A DNA stretch of 64,000 nucleotides from Chryseobacterium sp. LAM-KRS1 (GCF_013184525.1 NZ_JAAOIZ010000002.1:558001-622000); one strand, 5' to 3'. Shown: positions 46,201-55,008, counted from the stretch's first letter. The notes: a model not told the origin generated them from the letters alone. Numbers and translations are program-made.

Positions 46201-46683
46201 ATCCAGATTAAGAGACTGATCCTTTATCATTTTTGCAGTGGAATTGTAAACTCCATTATAGATTCCATATTTCGTCTTTGGGGGAGTGGAAAATAAGACA
46301 CTCCTATCTTTTTCATCCGGATTCCCTCCTCTTACAGTTCTTGATATTGTACCCCCAGCTATAAGACTCCACCCTAAACCTGTTTCCCCTGCTCTGTCTT
46401 CAGGTTTTGCATTTAGTGGATGGTATTTAAGTTGAAGATTCACCTTAACATTTGGACTGTTTGTTGGAATGCTCACCAATGGGATACTAATATCAGGGAT
46501 TCCTGTATAATAGCTCACCGGTACTTCCTCAAACTTCATCAGATTGTTTGCTGTCGGTGCCGGAGCAAACATTTCGTTAATGTTTCCAACAAAACTTCTT
46601 GGTGTCGATGGTGAAACCTGGGCAATAAGCATATTTCCCCATAACGCCGCTAAAAGTATAACGGCTGAAGTATTTTTTCTCAT
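43246..46683 (-). CDS. Secreted YD-repeat/RHS-related protein, partner of the RHS toxin
   Basis: A 1145-residue protein starting with a signal peptide (M-R-K-N-T-S-A-V-I-L-L ... L-I-A-Q). Near residue 60 is Y-Y-T-G-I-P-D-I-S-I-P-L-V, then G-L-G-W-S-L-I-A-G-G-T-I-S-R, hallmark of the flavobacterial SpvB/YD-like family that precedes RHS genes. The C-terminal third has YD-type motifs (Y-D-S-F-G-N, Y-T-Y-D-A-L, Y-Y-D-S-A-N-R-L). It carries no toxin-like tip. Its stop overlaps the RHS start (ATGA-type), so the two are co-translated, and it may form part of the shell or delivery structure. Confidence 0.82.
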   Translation of the reverse strand: MRKNTSAVILLAALWGNMLIAQVSPSTPRSFVGNINEMFAPAPTANNLMKFEEVPVSYYTGIPDISIPLVSIPTNSPNVKVNLQLKYHPLNAKPEDRAGETGLGWSLIAGGTISRTVRGGNPDEKDRSVLFSTPPKTKYGIYNGVYNSTAKMIKDQSLNLDEYRFEAAMGRFDTEYDLYQYNFSGQSGRFYVIKDDAGNYQVEKLDKNNLQIITSKDAQGIINSFTIVDDKGIRYTFDSMEKSQRSITAVKIGLTEGIGDISPNVDVGDYWTSFHLAKIQDQNSQILVSFNYSLTSQVKFEEAPTTTKRLAKNIYYYNNSQTETGTQQSPDPSMPGAIETQIVYSDNQTKLLTSIDVRGRGTVILTYEKGRQDSNYTQPSELYKLKSVQSNYLGQSITQFTEKYVFDYGYTNTYYQTPSGQQKNLKKLMLTKVTKTPNTQDVQNQEYVLTYNATSGILEKDKWGYYKGNLGGFKTDVLNSITYPTKGKSVFDFGPNDYSNYYSGTGNDPVTGHWTTNINTWSINFGQLNNNFKQQFFTVVTPQDVNLHHMLGSLINFNWNFKIFKKNADGTFPSLPIYQISPGNQTCNKPQPPACSISWIGNEGEIVSDMYATIHLEAGEYWASLGGSYFPSNITDTGDTFEATTKEQVFVNEKIRYGGGLRINNIIYYANPSSTVPSKMFNYDYKNISDSTLSSGTLVYPEPVMNFTDSYAYKNKTNPSIIYSADFDVTTDYNIIPTEKTQGSDVGYQYVTVKQLDKNGNSKGKTVYTFRSPLDYPNEGGLVPIMPVVPIPNLDYKRGQPLSEKVYNELGQILSEANNEYVTTEFQKNDGIKIIGNYDKNMVAEYFSYDNYQALANHYPGIILTTPYKSFEKFGITLASKKKETSYFYKNGVQSSVMTTTDYIYNSEDYPLSVTKSITGGDTYVSSYKYAKEKSNQRLITANMLGIPLETETKKNGQTKEKTETLYADLSNLFPSSIESYNLQSGTSTTELTYEKYDSFGNLQQYRTKDGIPVSIIWGYNGTQPIAKIEGITYDQVGQIAGSQLTAFISASNTDASALPGDAETALLSAMETFRAAVGVQSSGITTYTYDALVGVRSITSPLGVRELYYYDSANRLKEIKQVQTDTSGVTSLKMVKEFKYNYKN

Positions 46684-46694
46684 GAAATATCAGT

Positions 46695-48320
46695 TTATTT
46701 TTTAATCAGCTTAGCATTAGCCGTTTTATTCGTATCAGTTTTAATCACCACCAGGTAAGCACCTTGTATCAACGGCTGTGTATTAATCTTAGTCACCTTA
46801 TTCTTCGTTTTTAGATTCTGAAGCTGTCTTCCTCCCATATCATACAAAGTAATATCCGCTTCCCTGAAATCAAAGCCTATTTCTACATAAGCATATTCTG
46901 ATACCGGATTCGGATAGATTTTGATATCCTGTTTTTCAATTAATTGATCCAGTTGTTTATCTCCCAGCTTCACAATCTTCCAGTTCTCCTTCCCTAGTTC
47001 CTCTGCACTGGTTCCTGCTAAAATGATAGAACCATCCCTGTTCAGCTTAATATCCGATAATCTCTCCTCTCTTTTTCTGGATTCTCCCTTCACATGCTTT
47101 CTCCACTGTTCATTTCCATTAGGGTCCAGATACAGCATCCAGAATGTTTCATCATCTGTTTCTATTCTTCCTTCTGCCTGAGTATAGCCACCCAACAATA
47201 TTCCTTTAGTTGAGGGTTGAGAGTTGTCAGTTGATAGCTGATTTAGGGCAGTCATACCCATCAAAACATCCCTGTTTTTGAAGTTGTAGGATTTCTGCCA
47301 CTGTTCATCTCCTCTTTCATTTAAAGAAACCAGCCACAAATCTGTTCCTTCTTCTATTCCTACTGTTTTATTTCCGGATCTCTCACTTCTGGATTCTCCT
47401 CCGATGAGATAACCGTTTGAGGTTAAAGCCAGTGTTCTTAGATGATCATCTCCTTTTCCTCCCAGGTTCTTTTCCCACTCTACTTTTCCTTCTTTGTTTA
47501 ATTTTACGATCCAATAATCTCCTTCGCCAAAGTTTTCAGTGGTTTTTGCATAACGGGATACGGAACCTGAGGTTCCTGTGACTGAGTTTTGATTCCCGGA
47601 ATCAGAAACACGAAACTCGGAACTTCTTGAATAGATTCCCAGCAGTGCTCCTCCGTCTCTTGTGGGGATCATCTTCTCCACTTCGTCTAATCCCCTTCCT
47701 CCTAAAATAAGCTGTGAAAGTTCTTTTCCGTTTTTATCGAGTCTGATAATGAGGATATCTTTTGAACCGTAACCTTTGGATGCATTCTGAACATTTCCGG
47801 CTACAACAAATCCTAAATCTGTGGTTTGAATAACCGATCTGGCTTCTTCATCAGCACTTGTTCCCAAAGTTTTCTGCCACAATTCATCACCAAATTCATT
47901 AATCCTGATGAGCCAGATATCTGATCCTCCTTTGGAATCATCTTTTTTATCTATTCCCTTTCCGGAATATGAGGTTCCCGAAACCAAAAAGCCTCCCTCC
48001 TGGGTAGCTACGGTAGAAGACAAATAATCATGATTGTTTCCTGAGAAATATTTTTCCCAAACCTGATCTCCCTGTTGGTTGAGTTTTACCAAATGAAAGT
48101 CGTAACCATTATTTTGCTGGGTATTGCTTCCTGCATCTTTCTTTTGACTTCCTGGCTGTATGGCACTTCCTGTTATCAGATACTGCTGATCGATTGTTGT
48201 GGTTACCTGGCTCAGGAAATCCTGGGTAGAAGATTTGATATCTTTTTGCCAAACCACTTCCTGAGCTGATAGCCCGGAAATAATGCACATAGAAAGTACA
48301 CTGAAGTAGAGTTTTTTCAC
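46695..48320 (-). CDS. T9SS-sorted propeller-like surface protein
   Basis: A 541-residue protein: signal peptide (M-K-K-L-Y-F-S-V-L-S-M ... L-S-A-Q), then a repeated unit of ~55 residues with G-D-E-L-W-Q-K-T-L-G, typical of delta-60/PQQ-like propellers. The ~75-residue type A T9SS sorting domain begins I-K-I-Y-P-N-P-V-S-E and ends A-N-A-K-L-I-K-K. It is the first gene of the toxin locus, 11 bases ahead of the YD-repeat gene. It would be secreted or anchored at the cell surface. A stretch of short dispersed repeat (47210-47235) is translated within it. Confidence 0.88.
   Translation of the reverse strand: MKKLYFSVLSMCIISGLSAQEVVWQKDIKSSTQDFLSQVTTTIDQQYLITGSAIQPGSQKKDAGSNTQQNNGYDFHLVKLNQQGDQVWEKYFSGNNHDYLSSTVATQEGGFLVSGTSYSGKGIDKKDDSKGGSDIWLIRINEFGDELWQKTLGTSADEEARSVIQTTDLGFVVAGNVQNASKGYGSKDILIIRLDKNGKELSQLILGGRGLDEVEKMIPTRDGGALLGIYSRSSEFRVSDSGNQNSVTGTSGSVSRYAKTTENFGEGDYWIVKLNKEGKVEWEKNLGGKGDDHLRTLALTSNGYLIGGESRSERSGNKTVGIEEGTDLWLVSLNERGDEQWQKSYNFKNRDVLMGMTALNQLSTDNSQPSTKGILLGGYTQAEGRIETDDETFWMLYLDPNGNEQWRKHVKGESRKREERLSDIKLNRDGSIILAGTSAEELGKENWKIVKLGDKQLDQLIEKQDIKIYPNPVSEYAYVEIGFDFREADITLYDMGGRQLQNLKTKNKVTKINTQPLIQGAYLVVIKTDTNKTANAKLIKK
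47210..47235 (-). repeat. Short dispersed repeat inside a coding region
   Basis: These 26 bases match 50021-50046 in 23 of 26 positions in opposite orientation (shared core ATCAACT.ACAA.TCTCAACC). Here it is read in frame as S-T-D-N-S-Q-P-S-T in the T9SS propeller protein. Confidence 0.55.
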
Positions 48321-48505
48321 TTATTTTTTAATTTAAAGTTACTAGCAATTCACATTATAAAAATCGCGCTAATTTAACATTTTTTAATACACATAATATA
48401 AAATTTATAGATATTTAACAATAATTTAATTCGCATATAACTTTTTAATAATTAGTTTATTATTTCATAACAATTTTAAAATACCGATGCGCCAGAACAC
48501 ATCGT

Positions 48506-48531
48506 AAAAAATGCCCAGACTAGTCCGGGCA
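48506..48531 (-). terminator. Terminator of the DUF2652 gene
   Basis: TGCCCAGAC pairs with GTCCGGGCA (one mismatch, 48512-48531), followed on the minus strand by TTTTTTACG. The AT-rich stretch 48321-48505 between it and the toxin locus shows no gene and no clear promoter box. Confidence 0.75.
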
Positions 48532-48557
48532 CACCTATAGCATTTACAAGGAAAAAA

Positions 48558-49118
48558 TTAAATATGCTGTTCTATTCCTTCAAAATAATGGATCACTCCA
48601 ACATCAGGCAGGTTTTGTTCCTCGTCAGTATAAAAATTACTGCTGCTCTCTGTACTTTCAAGGAAAGAATTGCTGAATAAGGCATAAGAAGGTTGCTTTG
48701 CAAAATCATTTTTCAACAGCTTATGAGCTTCCACCACAGGTGCTCCATATAACTTTCTAAAATTTCCAATTTTATATTGGGAAAACTTTCCGTAATGAAC
48801 AATAAATTTTAACGATAGATCGATGGAAATGCTTAATGCTTCATTGAGCTCAGCTACTTTTCTGCTAAATGCATTCTGCATATTCCGAAGCATATTGGAG
48901 ATTTTTTTAAAAGATGGGTTTTTATCATATCTGAAAAATAAAATGGCATCCCCTTCAATTTCAGAAATTTCAAAATACCTGTTATTAACATCGATCAGAA
49001 TGGATAATAATTGTCTTACAATATACTCTCCCGTGTATAATTTCGTATTCAATACAAATTCGGTAAATCCATTGAAATCCGGAATCAGTATAATACCCTC
49101 TTGTATATTTGCATCCAT
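48558..49118 (-). CDS. DUF2652 protein (adenylate-cyclase-like fold)
   Basis: A 186-residue cytoplasmic protein. The opening I-L-I-P-D-F-N-G-F-T-E-F-V and the later E-I-E-G-D-A-I-L-F-F match DUF2652. This family has the class III nucleotidyl cyclase fold with the metal-binding aspartates apparently kept, but its enzymatic activity is unestablished. It stands alone and ends at a good terminator. A signalling role is inference. Confidence 0.85.
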   Translation of the reverse strand: MDANIQEGIILIPDFNGFTEFVLNTKLYTGEYIVRQLLSILIDVNNRYFEISEIEGDAILFFRYDKNPSFKKISNMLRNMQNAFSRKVAELNEALSISIDLSLKFIVHYGKFSQYKIGNFRKLYGAPVVEAHKLLKNDFAKQPSYALFSNSFLESTESSSNFYTDEEQNLPDVGVIHYFEGIEQHI

Positions 49119-49334
49119 GATGTTGAGTTTAAAAACCTGTTGTATCTAAAGACGTAACAAGTTTCATTTTACTTTATTCACCCGCCATATAATGATTGGC
49201 AAGGGGTAGTAAAATTTAACCACTGTATCTTGAAAGATCCAAGGTTCGATTCTCTCTAAGGTTGTATTTACGGTAAAAAATACTACAATATCAAAAACTA
49301 TATTTATCTTTATCCTTTTAATGCAGTGTACCCC

Positions 49335-49970
49335 ATGAAAACAGTCATAGCCATTCTTTTTGCTTTTCTTCTCACATCAAATTTTTTAAAAGCTCAACAA
49401 AAACAATATATTTTCTTTCTCCATAACAAGTTTCTTGAGGGGCATTCATTGACCGAAAAACATCCGCAATACGGTATTGCTGAATATACACCGATCCTGA
49501 ATAAGCTGAAAAGCAAAAACACTGTAGTGATCTCAGAAAAAAGAGCTGATCAGACCGATCCTGAAGTCTATGCCCGAAAGGTCATTGCTCAGATTGACAG
49601 CCTGCAGGGAAAAGGAGTTTCTTCCCGTAACATCAGCATAGTCGGAACATCGCAAGGCGGCTATATTGCACAATATGTTTCTTATTATGCTAAAAATCCG
49701 GACCTTAAATTTGTAATTATCGGCTCGAGCTTCAAGGATGATTCGTTAAATAAAATTTCCGGTTTCAAACTATACGGTAAAATACTTTCCATCACGGAAA
49801 AATCTGATGAGGGCCATGTCCCTTTATCTTCCGAGAAAAGATATCAAAACTCAAAATTAGCGGCATTTAAAGAAATAGAACTTAACACTGGAATGAAGCA
49901 TGGCTTTTTATTTAAAGCTTTAGATATTTGGCTTAACCCTACCAAAGAATGGATTTATAAGAATTTTTGA
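49335..49970 (+). CDS. Exported alpha/beta hydrolase
   Basis: A 211-residue protein from the ATG at 49335; a GTG three codons earlier adds nothing. A signal peptide (M-K-T-V-I-A-I-L-F-A-F ... L-K-A-Q) is followed by Y-I-F-F-L-H-N and the nucleophile elbow G-T-S-Q-G-G. A later H (M-K-H-G-F) suits the catalytic histidine. An esterase or peptidase on a small substrate is likely, but the substrate is unknown. It is short for the fold, suggesting a compact lid-less enzyme. The upstream 216 bases have no obvious promoter box. Confidence 0.8.
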   Translation: MKTVIAILFAFLLTSNFLKAQQKQYIFFLHNKFLEGHSLTEKHPQYGIAEYTPILNKLKSKNTVVISEKRADQTDPEVYARKVIAQIDSLQGKGVSSRNISIVGTSQGGYIAQYVSYYAKNPDLKFVIIGSSFKDDSLNKISGFKLYGKILSITEKSDEGHVPLSSEKRYQNSKLAAFKEIELNTGMKHGFLFKALDIWLNPTKEWIYKNF

Positions 49971-50020
49971 TCCGGGTTGCCGGATAACAAGATTGCAGTA
50001 TGTCCAGTAACAACAAAACC

Positions 50021-50046
50021 ATCAACTCACAATTCTCAACCTTCAA
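50021..50046 (+). repeat. Short dispersed repeat overlapping the MFS stop codon
   Basis: The reference copy of the 26-base element also found at 47210-47235. Its last 11 bases lie in the MFS coding sequence and supply the TGA stop plus the last residues (F-V-E-G). Confidence 0.55.
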
Positions 50047-51238
50047 CAAATTTCCGCTGTGCCGCCCTCATTCCGAAGAAGAACATCAGAATGACTGAAG
50101 TTCCAAGGAAAGCAAATGAGTATTTCCACGACGGATCCCAATCGTGCAGCTTTCCAAAAACAGCAGGCCCGAATGCAGCAATCAGGTAGCCTACAGACTG
50201 GGCCATTCCTGAAATTTTAATGGCATTGGCGCTTGATTTTGTCCGTAAAGAGAAAAATAAGATCGATAAGCTAAATGATAACCCATTCGATAGCCCCAAT
50301 AAAATTGCGGTCGCATAGATCCATTGTGATTTCAGTAAGGCAAACATGACAATACTTGCAAACATAAGGATACAAAGGAAAATGATCATGATTCGCTGAT
50401 CTTTCATCTTATTGGCAATGATCGGTCCCACAAAAGTAATGGGAATCATGGAAATCTGAATGACGAACAATATCCAGCCCGGAGCATTTCCATTCATTCC
50501 ATAGTCATTAAGAACAGCGGGCAACCAGGAAATTAAAGAATAGTATACCAAAGACTGTAATCCCATAAAAATACTGATATTCCAGGCCTGAGCCGATTTG
50601 AACATATTAAAATCAGACTTTGCCATTGAGCTGTTAGCCTGTCGTACGCTGTTTTTATTTAACAATAACTCCAAAATAACGACCAATAAAGCCAAAAGGG
50701 CGATCACCAGCCATATTCCAAGGGAACCACGCCATCCATACCCTGTCCATTCTCCAAGGCTCACGCTGTATCCTGAAGCCAAAGCCGCAGTAAGATTCAT
50801 TGCCACTGCAAAAATACCGGTCATTAACCCGATCTGTTTGGGAAAATTATTTTTTATATAACCGGGTGTAATTACATTCCCTACACAGATTCCTAAACCG
50901 ATAAATACGGATCCTGTAAATAGAGTCCAAACCGATCCGAAAACCCTTAGGAATAATCCAAAACTCAGAATAACCAATGCGTACAATAAAAACCTGTTGA
51001 TACTGAACCGGTGGGAAAACCGGCTTACGAGTACAGAACAACTTGCAAACATCAGCAAAGGTATGGAAGTAAGCAGGCTGCTTTGAAAATTATCCAGGTG
51101 TAAAGACCGGCTGATCTGGTTCAGTACCGGTCCTACTGAAGTAATAGGTGAACGCAGGTTACTGGATACCAGAATAACCACCAAAACATTGATTAGTAAT
51201 AGGATATATGATGCTTCTTTTCTTGTTTCGTTTTTCAT
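50036..51238 (-). CDS. MFS transporter, CynX/NimT family
   Basis: A 400-residue, 12-segment membrane protein starting at the ATG at 51238 (M-K-N-E-T-R-K). Sixteen upstream codons in frame would cross its promoter. L-R-S-P-I-T-S-V-G-P-V-L at the end of TM1 and M-G-L-Q-S-L-V-Y-Y-S-L-I-S-W-L-P in TM7 are characteristic of the CynX/NimT subfamily (cyanate and nitroimidazole transport). The substrate here is unknown. It is divergent from an AraC regulator with overlapping promoters. Confidence 0.9.
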   Translation of the reverse strand: MKNETRKEASYILLLINVLVVILVSSNLRSPITSVGPVLNQISRSLHLDNFQSSLLTSIPLLMFASCSVLVSRFSHRFSINRFLLYALVILSFGLFLRVFGSVWTLFTGSVFIGLGICVGNVITPGYIKNNFPKQIGLMTGIFAVAMNLTAALASGYSVSLGEWTGYGWRGSLGIWLVIALLALLVVILELLLNKNSVRQANSSMAKSDFNMFKSAQAWNISIFMGLQSLVYYSLISWLPAVLNDYGMNGNAPGWILFVIQISMIPITFVGPIIANKMKDQRIMIIFLCILMFASIVMFALLKSQWIYATAILLGLSNGLSFSLSILFFSLRTKSSANAIKISGMAQSVGYLIAAFGPAVFGKLHDWDPSWKYSFAFLGTSVILMFFFGMRAAQRKFVEG

Positions 51239-51261
51239 AATGAGGATCAAAATTGTTACAA

Positions 51262-51293
51262 CAAAATTAATCATGTTATTTTGCATACATTTG
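51262..51293. promoter_or_regulatory. Divergent promoters between the MFS pump and AraC genes
   Basis: Minus strand TAATTTTG (complement of 51262-51269) faces the MFS gene. Plus strand TACATTTG (51286-51293) faces the AraC gene. Both match TAnnTTTG and lie 16 bases apart in a 78-base gap, so the regulator could control both. Confidence 0.55.
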
Positions 51294-51316
51294 CCATAAT
51301 ATTAATCTAAAACGAC

Positions 51317-52102
51317 ATGGCGTCTTACAAACCTCTATTGAATGTCGATGATGTCAGCAACCCGTATTTTGTTTGGTTTGAAGATAACTGGCGGCATGAT
51401 GATGTTCTTCATACTCATGAGAAAAAAGGACAGCTTGTGTATGTTGAAAGCGGGTTTCAATATCTTACAGTAGAAGGGAAAATGTATCTTTTACCCCAAA
51501 ACCATGCGGCCTGGATTCCACCGAAGGCTTTACATAAAACCAATTCTCATTCTGAAAGTATCCGGCTGATGATTATGTTTTTTGATGTTGATACAGAAGA
51601 TCCTTTTTACCATCAGGTTCATGTATTTTCAGTACCAGCTGTATTGAGAGAAATGATCAGGTACGCTGAAAAATGGTCGATGAATACTACCGAAAATAAC
51701 GATGAAAATATTTTCCTAAAAGCATTGTATAACGAGCTTCGTAACTTTGTGGCCGATTCTATTCAGCTTCACATCAGCCTTCCTCAGGATAAAAGATTAA
51801 CGCAGGCGATCAATTACCTGAATACCCATTATACAGAAGATCTTAAAATGGAAGATCTGAGCGATATTGCTTCATTGTCACTCAGGTCCCTGGAAAGAAT
51901 TTTTAAAAAAGAAACAGGACTTACGCTGATCAAGTATCAGCAGGTGCTTCGCATCATCAAAAGCATGGAATTACTAAGTGCCAATGAATGGACCATTTCT
52001 GAAATCGCTTTTCAGGTCGGATATAAAAGCCTGCAAGCCTACACCAACAGTTTTCAGTCGGTCATGCAATACAGGCCAAGTGATTTTATCAAAAACTTAT
52101 GA
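51317..52102 (+). CDS. AraC family transcriptional regulator (cupin sensor)
   Basis: A 261-residue regulator. The N-terminal cupin half has H-T-H-E-K-K-G-Q-L-V-Y-V-E-S-G. The C-terminal ~100 residues carry two helix-turn-helix motifs (L-S-D-I-A-S-L-S-L-R-S-L-E-R-I-F and I-S-E-I-A-F-Q-V-G-Y-K-S). It probably controls the divergent MFS pump in response to a small ligand. Its stop is adjacent to the stop of the LOG gene (convergent). Confidence 0.92.
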   Translation: MASYKPLLNVDDVSNPYFVWFEDNWRHDDVLHTHEKKGQLVYVESGFQYLTVEGKMYLLPQNHAAWIPPKALHKTNSHSESIRLMIMFFDVDTEDPFYHQVHVFSVPAVLREMIRYAEKWSMNTTENNDENIFLKALYNELRNFVADSIQLHISLPQDKRLTQAINYLNTHYTEDLKMEDLSDIASLSLRSLERIFKKETGLTLIKYQQVLRIIKSMELLSANEWTISEIAFQVGYKSLQAYTNSFQSVMQYRPSDFIKNL

Positions 52103-52687
52103 TCACACCTCATCCTTAGAGATCCATTTTTCAACATTTGGAGCCTTGTAATTCTTCATTTTCATTAAAAGGGTATCAATATTGTCATCTACAATCAGCA
52201 TCTTTTGATTGGTTTCTTTTAAAAAACCTTTATCAACCATGTTCTGAGCCATCTGTAACAGGTCATTATAGAATCCATTGACATTCAAAACAGCAATTGG
52301 CTTTTGATGCAGCCCAAGCTGTGCCCAGGTCATCATTTCAAAAAGTTCTTCCAGTGTTCCATAACCGCCCGGCAGAGCAATAACCCCATCGGATAATTCG
52401 TTCATTTTCGTTTTACGTTCGTGCATCGTTTCTACCAGAATGAGTTCACTTAATCCCAGGTGGGCAATTTCTTTCCCCTGCAGAAAATGAGGAAGTATCC
52501 CTATTGCTTCCCCTTTGTTTTCCATAACCCCGTTGGCCACTGTTCCCATCAATCCGCTGATCGCACCGCCATATACCAAACCTATCTGCTCTTCCGCAAG
52601 CTTCTTTCCAAGCGCATAAGCTTGTTCTTCATAAACCGATTCGTTTCCAAAACTTGATCCACAAAATACGGTTAGTCTCTTTATCAT
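52103..52687 (-). CDS. LOG-family protein (TIGR00730, cytokinin riboside phosphoribohydrolase-like)
   Basis: A 194-residue Rossmann-fold enzyme. The active-site motif reads P-G-G-Y-G-T-L-E-E and is preceded by M-H-E-R-K (family M-x-x-R-K). Other landmarks are F-C-G-S-S and Y-G-G. Family members hydrolyse nucleotide 5'-monophosphates to base and ribose 5-phosphate. Its start is 41 bases after the DHA2 pump's stop, and it may share that transcript. Confidence 0.93.
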   Translation of the reverse strand: MIKRLTVFCGSSFGNESVYEEQAYALGKKLAEEQIGLVYGGAISGLMGTVANGVMENKGEAIGILPHFLQGKEIAHLGLSELILVETMHERKTKMNELSDGVIALPGGYGTLEELFEMMTWAQLGLHQKPIAVLNVNGFYNDLLQMAQNMVDKGFLKETNQKMLIVDDNIDTLLMKMKNYKAPNVEKWISKDEV

Positions 52688-52728
52688 GATTTCTCTTTTT
52701 TAATAATTATTATCTGTACAAACACTTC

Positions 52729-54117
52729 TTATAAAACGGCAACCTGCTCTCTTTTCACTTTATGTTCCCTGATGATCAAATATACCAGAATTCCAAGTGC
52801 ACCTACTGCATAAGCTGATAAAATAATGATACTTAAACTGCCAACTGCCAGATCTGACGGGAACAACTGCCCCATCAAAGTCATAAATGAGAGACCGATT
52901 CCTGCTCCCAGAAAATAATTGGTGCTCGTTAAGCTTGAAGCAATCCCATAATGCGATGCATCCACATCCCGGATTCCCAGAATGGATAAACTTGTAAAGC
53001 AAAAGGTCATTCCTATTCCGGATATGCATGCGGCACCTAATAATACAATCATTAATGGATGTCCCCAATAAATAGCTCCCAACAGAGATAAAGCTCCTGC
53101 CAGCATAAAAGACCATCCGAAAATTCCCATTTGTGCAGGATTCAGCTTTTTGGAAATCGCAGGTAATACAAATTTAGCCACTAACGCAGACATAACGCTG
53201 AAAGGAACCAACATCAATCCTGCGGAGGCGGCACTGTATTCCATATCTTTCTGAAGCATCAAAGAGATCAGGAATAAAAATCCAATGAAAAATGCACCCA
53301 GTGTAAAAAAGGCAATATTGGAAGCCATGAGTGATCTGTGTTGGAATAATTTAAGATCAATCAAAGGCTGTTTGATGGTTCTGAGACGGTAGATTACAGA
53401 ACCTAAAAGTATAACCGCAACCACAATTGATCCGATGACTAAAAAAGGCTGTTCCATAATCAGAATAAGCTCGTGTGTTCCATACGTAAGGCTTAAAAGG
53501 CCTAAAACCAGCAATATTCCTGAAACGGCATCTGTTTTCTGTGTACCTTCTGATTTTTCATCTGCCGGAAGATATTGGTAAGCAAAAATAAGCGTCAGCA
53601 AAAGGATAGGTACATTGATCAGGAATACCCAATGCCAGCTTAGGTAAGTACTGATGATCCCTCCTATTGACAAGCCGCTTCCAGATCCGATCGCAGCAAA
53701 AGAGCTGAAAACACCCAATGCTTTATTTCTTTCCTGATTTTCCGTAAAAGTATGAGTAACGATAGATAATGCTGACGGCATGATAAATGCCGCTCCAAGT
53801 CCCTGTAAAGCCCTGAATATAGCCAGCATTTCGAAATGAGTGGAAAGCCCTGCTCCCAATGATGTCAGCATAAAAATTAACGCTCCCAGTAAGAACATTT
53901 TTTTACGTCCGATCTGATCAGACAGTTTCCCTCCGATAATCAGAAAGCCTCCGAAAAATAAAACATACAAGGTCTGAAGCCACTGAACAGTTTCTGCTCC
54001 GATATTGAACTGTTTCTGAATAGCAGGAATGGTAAGATTAATGATAGCAATATCCAAAGCCTCCACGAACGTTCCGATCGATGCGAGTATTAATATTAAA
54101 TTTCTTTTTGTTCCCAT
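52729..54117 (-). CDS. MFS drug exporter, DHA2 family
   Basis: A 462-residue protein with about 14 membrane segments from the ATG at 54117 (M-G-T-K-R-N-L-I-L-I-L). The in-frame extension to 54201 runs through a promoter box at 54135-54142. Motif A is G-G-K-L-S-D-Q-I-G-R-K-K and motif D1-like D-I-A-I-I-N-L-T-I-P lies in TM1. W-H-W-V-F-L-I-N-V-P-I follows TM6. These match EmrB/QacA-type drug:H+ antiporters. It is divergent from an Lrp-type regulator. Confidence 0.92.
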   Translation of the reverse strand: MGTKRNLILILASIGTFVEALDIAIINLTIPAIQKQFNIGAETVQWLQTLYVLFFGGFLIIGGKLSDQIGRKKMFLLGALIFMLTSLGAGLSTHFEMLAIFRALQGLGAAFIMPSALSIVTHTFTENQERNKALGVFSSFAAIGSGSGLSIGGIISTYLSWHWVFLINVPILLLTLIFAYQYLPADEKSEGTQKTDAVSGILLVLGLLSLTYGTHELILIMEQPFLVIGSIVVAVILLGSVIYRLRTIKQPLIDLKLFQHRSLMASNIAFFTLGAFFIGFLFLISLMLQKDMEYSAASAGLMLVPFSVMSALVAKFVLPAISKKLNPAQMGIFGWSFMLAGALSLLGAIYWGHPLMIVLLGAACISGIGMTFCFTSLSILGIRDVDASHYGIASSLTSTNYFLGAGIGLSFMTLMGQLFPSDLAVGSLSIIILSAYAVGALGILVYLIIREHKVKREQVAVL

Positions 54118-54134
54118 ACTATTCAAATTTCCTG

Positions 54135-54182
54135 CAAAATTAAAATTATTAGAACGTATGTAAAAATTTAGTTTTAAATTTG
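54135..54182. promoter_or_regulatory. Divergent promoter boxes, DHA2 pump and Lrp regulator
   Basis: Minus strand TAATTTTG (complement of 54135-54142) lies 18 bases ahead of the pump's ATG. Plus strand TAAATTTG (54175-54182) lies 78 bases ahead of the regulator. Both fit TAnnTTTG, and no ideal -33 element is seen. Confidence 0.45.
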
Positions 54183-54259
54183 GAACAAAATATTTATACA
54201 AGACAAATAAAAGGACAAATGTTCTTTTAAGATAATATTACCATAAAAAAACAGAACAA

Positions 54260-54730
54260 ATGCAACCCGAAAAATATACCCTCGACGAAAAAGACCTCTC
54301 TATCCTGCGTTTGCTGCAAAAAGATGCCAAACTAAGTGTAAGGGATATTTCCACACGCATCAATCTTAGTCCGACACCCACCCATGAACGGATTAAGCGC
54401 ATGGAAAAATCAGGAATTATTAAGGAATACACTACTGTTTTAGACCGGAAAAAAGTCAATAAAGGGATGATGGTCATATGTATGATCGCTTTGAATGCCC
54501 ATAATAAAAAAATGGCTACAAAATTCATCGAAGAGGTCTGCAAATTAAAAGAAGTTGTTGAGTTTTATAACATCAGTGGTGATTTTGATTTTATGCTAAA
54601 GATCCTGGCTCCCAATATGGATGAGTTTCATGAGTTTTTTGTGAATAAACTTTCGGAGATTGAAGGGATCGGGCAGACAAAAAGTATTTTTGTGATGAAC
54701 AGTATTAAAGAAAGCACTCAGATCATTTAA
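54260..54730 (+). CDS. Lrp/AsnC family transcriptional regulator
   Basis: A 156-residue regulator. The N-terminal helix-turn-helix runs L-D-E-K-D-L-S-I-L-R-L-L-Q-K-D-A to P-T-P-T-H-E-R-I-K-R-M-E. The C-terminal RAM domain contains Y-N-I-S-G-D-F-D-F-M-L-K-I. Such proteins bind amino acids. The divergent DHA2 pump is the likely target, perhaps an amino-acid or drug exporter. The 278 bases downstream show no gene. Confidence 0.94.
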   Translation: MQPEKYTLDEKDLSILRLLQKDAKLSVRDISTRINLSPTPTHERIKRMEKSGIIKEYTTVLDRKKVNKGMMVICMIALNAHNKKMATKFIEEVCKLKEVVEFYNISGDFDFMLKILAPNMDEFHEFFVNKLSEIEGIGQTKSIFVMNSIKESTQII

Positions 54731-55008
54731 AGTTTTGTAAGTACAAAGACATCCTTTTTTGAAGGTCAGGTTTTAAATTACAAGGTTTCAATCACCGGTA
54801 CATGTATAGAAAAACACATTTTTGTATAAAATACAGATCGCAATTAAAGCCATTCTTCACCACCTTTAAAATCTACACATAAAAATTCTATTTTAAAAAA
54901 TACTATAATCAACGGTTTCCATTTTAATTTAAGAAAGTTTTAATCAAATTTATCCTCCCATTTAATCAGGAATAACTAAATTCAGGTGATCAATTAAAAA
55001 CATTTGTT

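Noticed and set aside
49190..49260. tRNA-like sequence containing GGTTCGATTCTC
   Set aside because: Only the T-loop resembles a tRNA. The putative T-stem and anticodon stem do not pair, so no tRNA can be folded.
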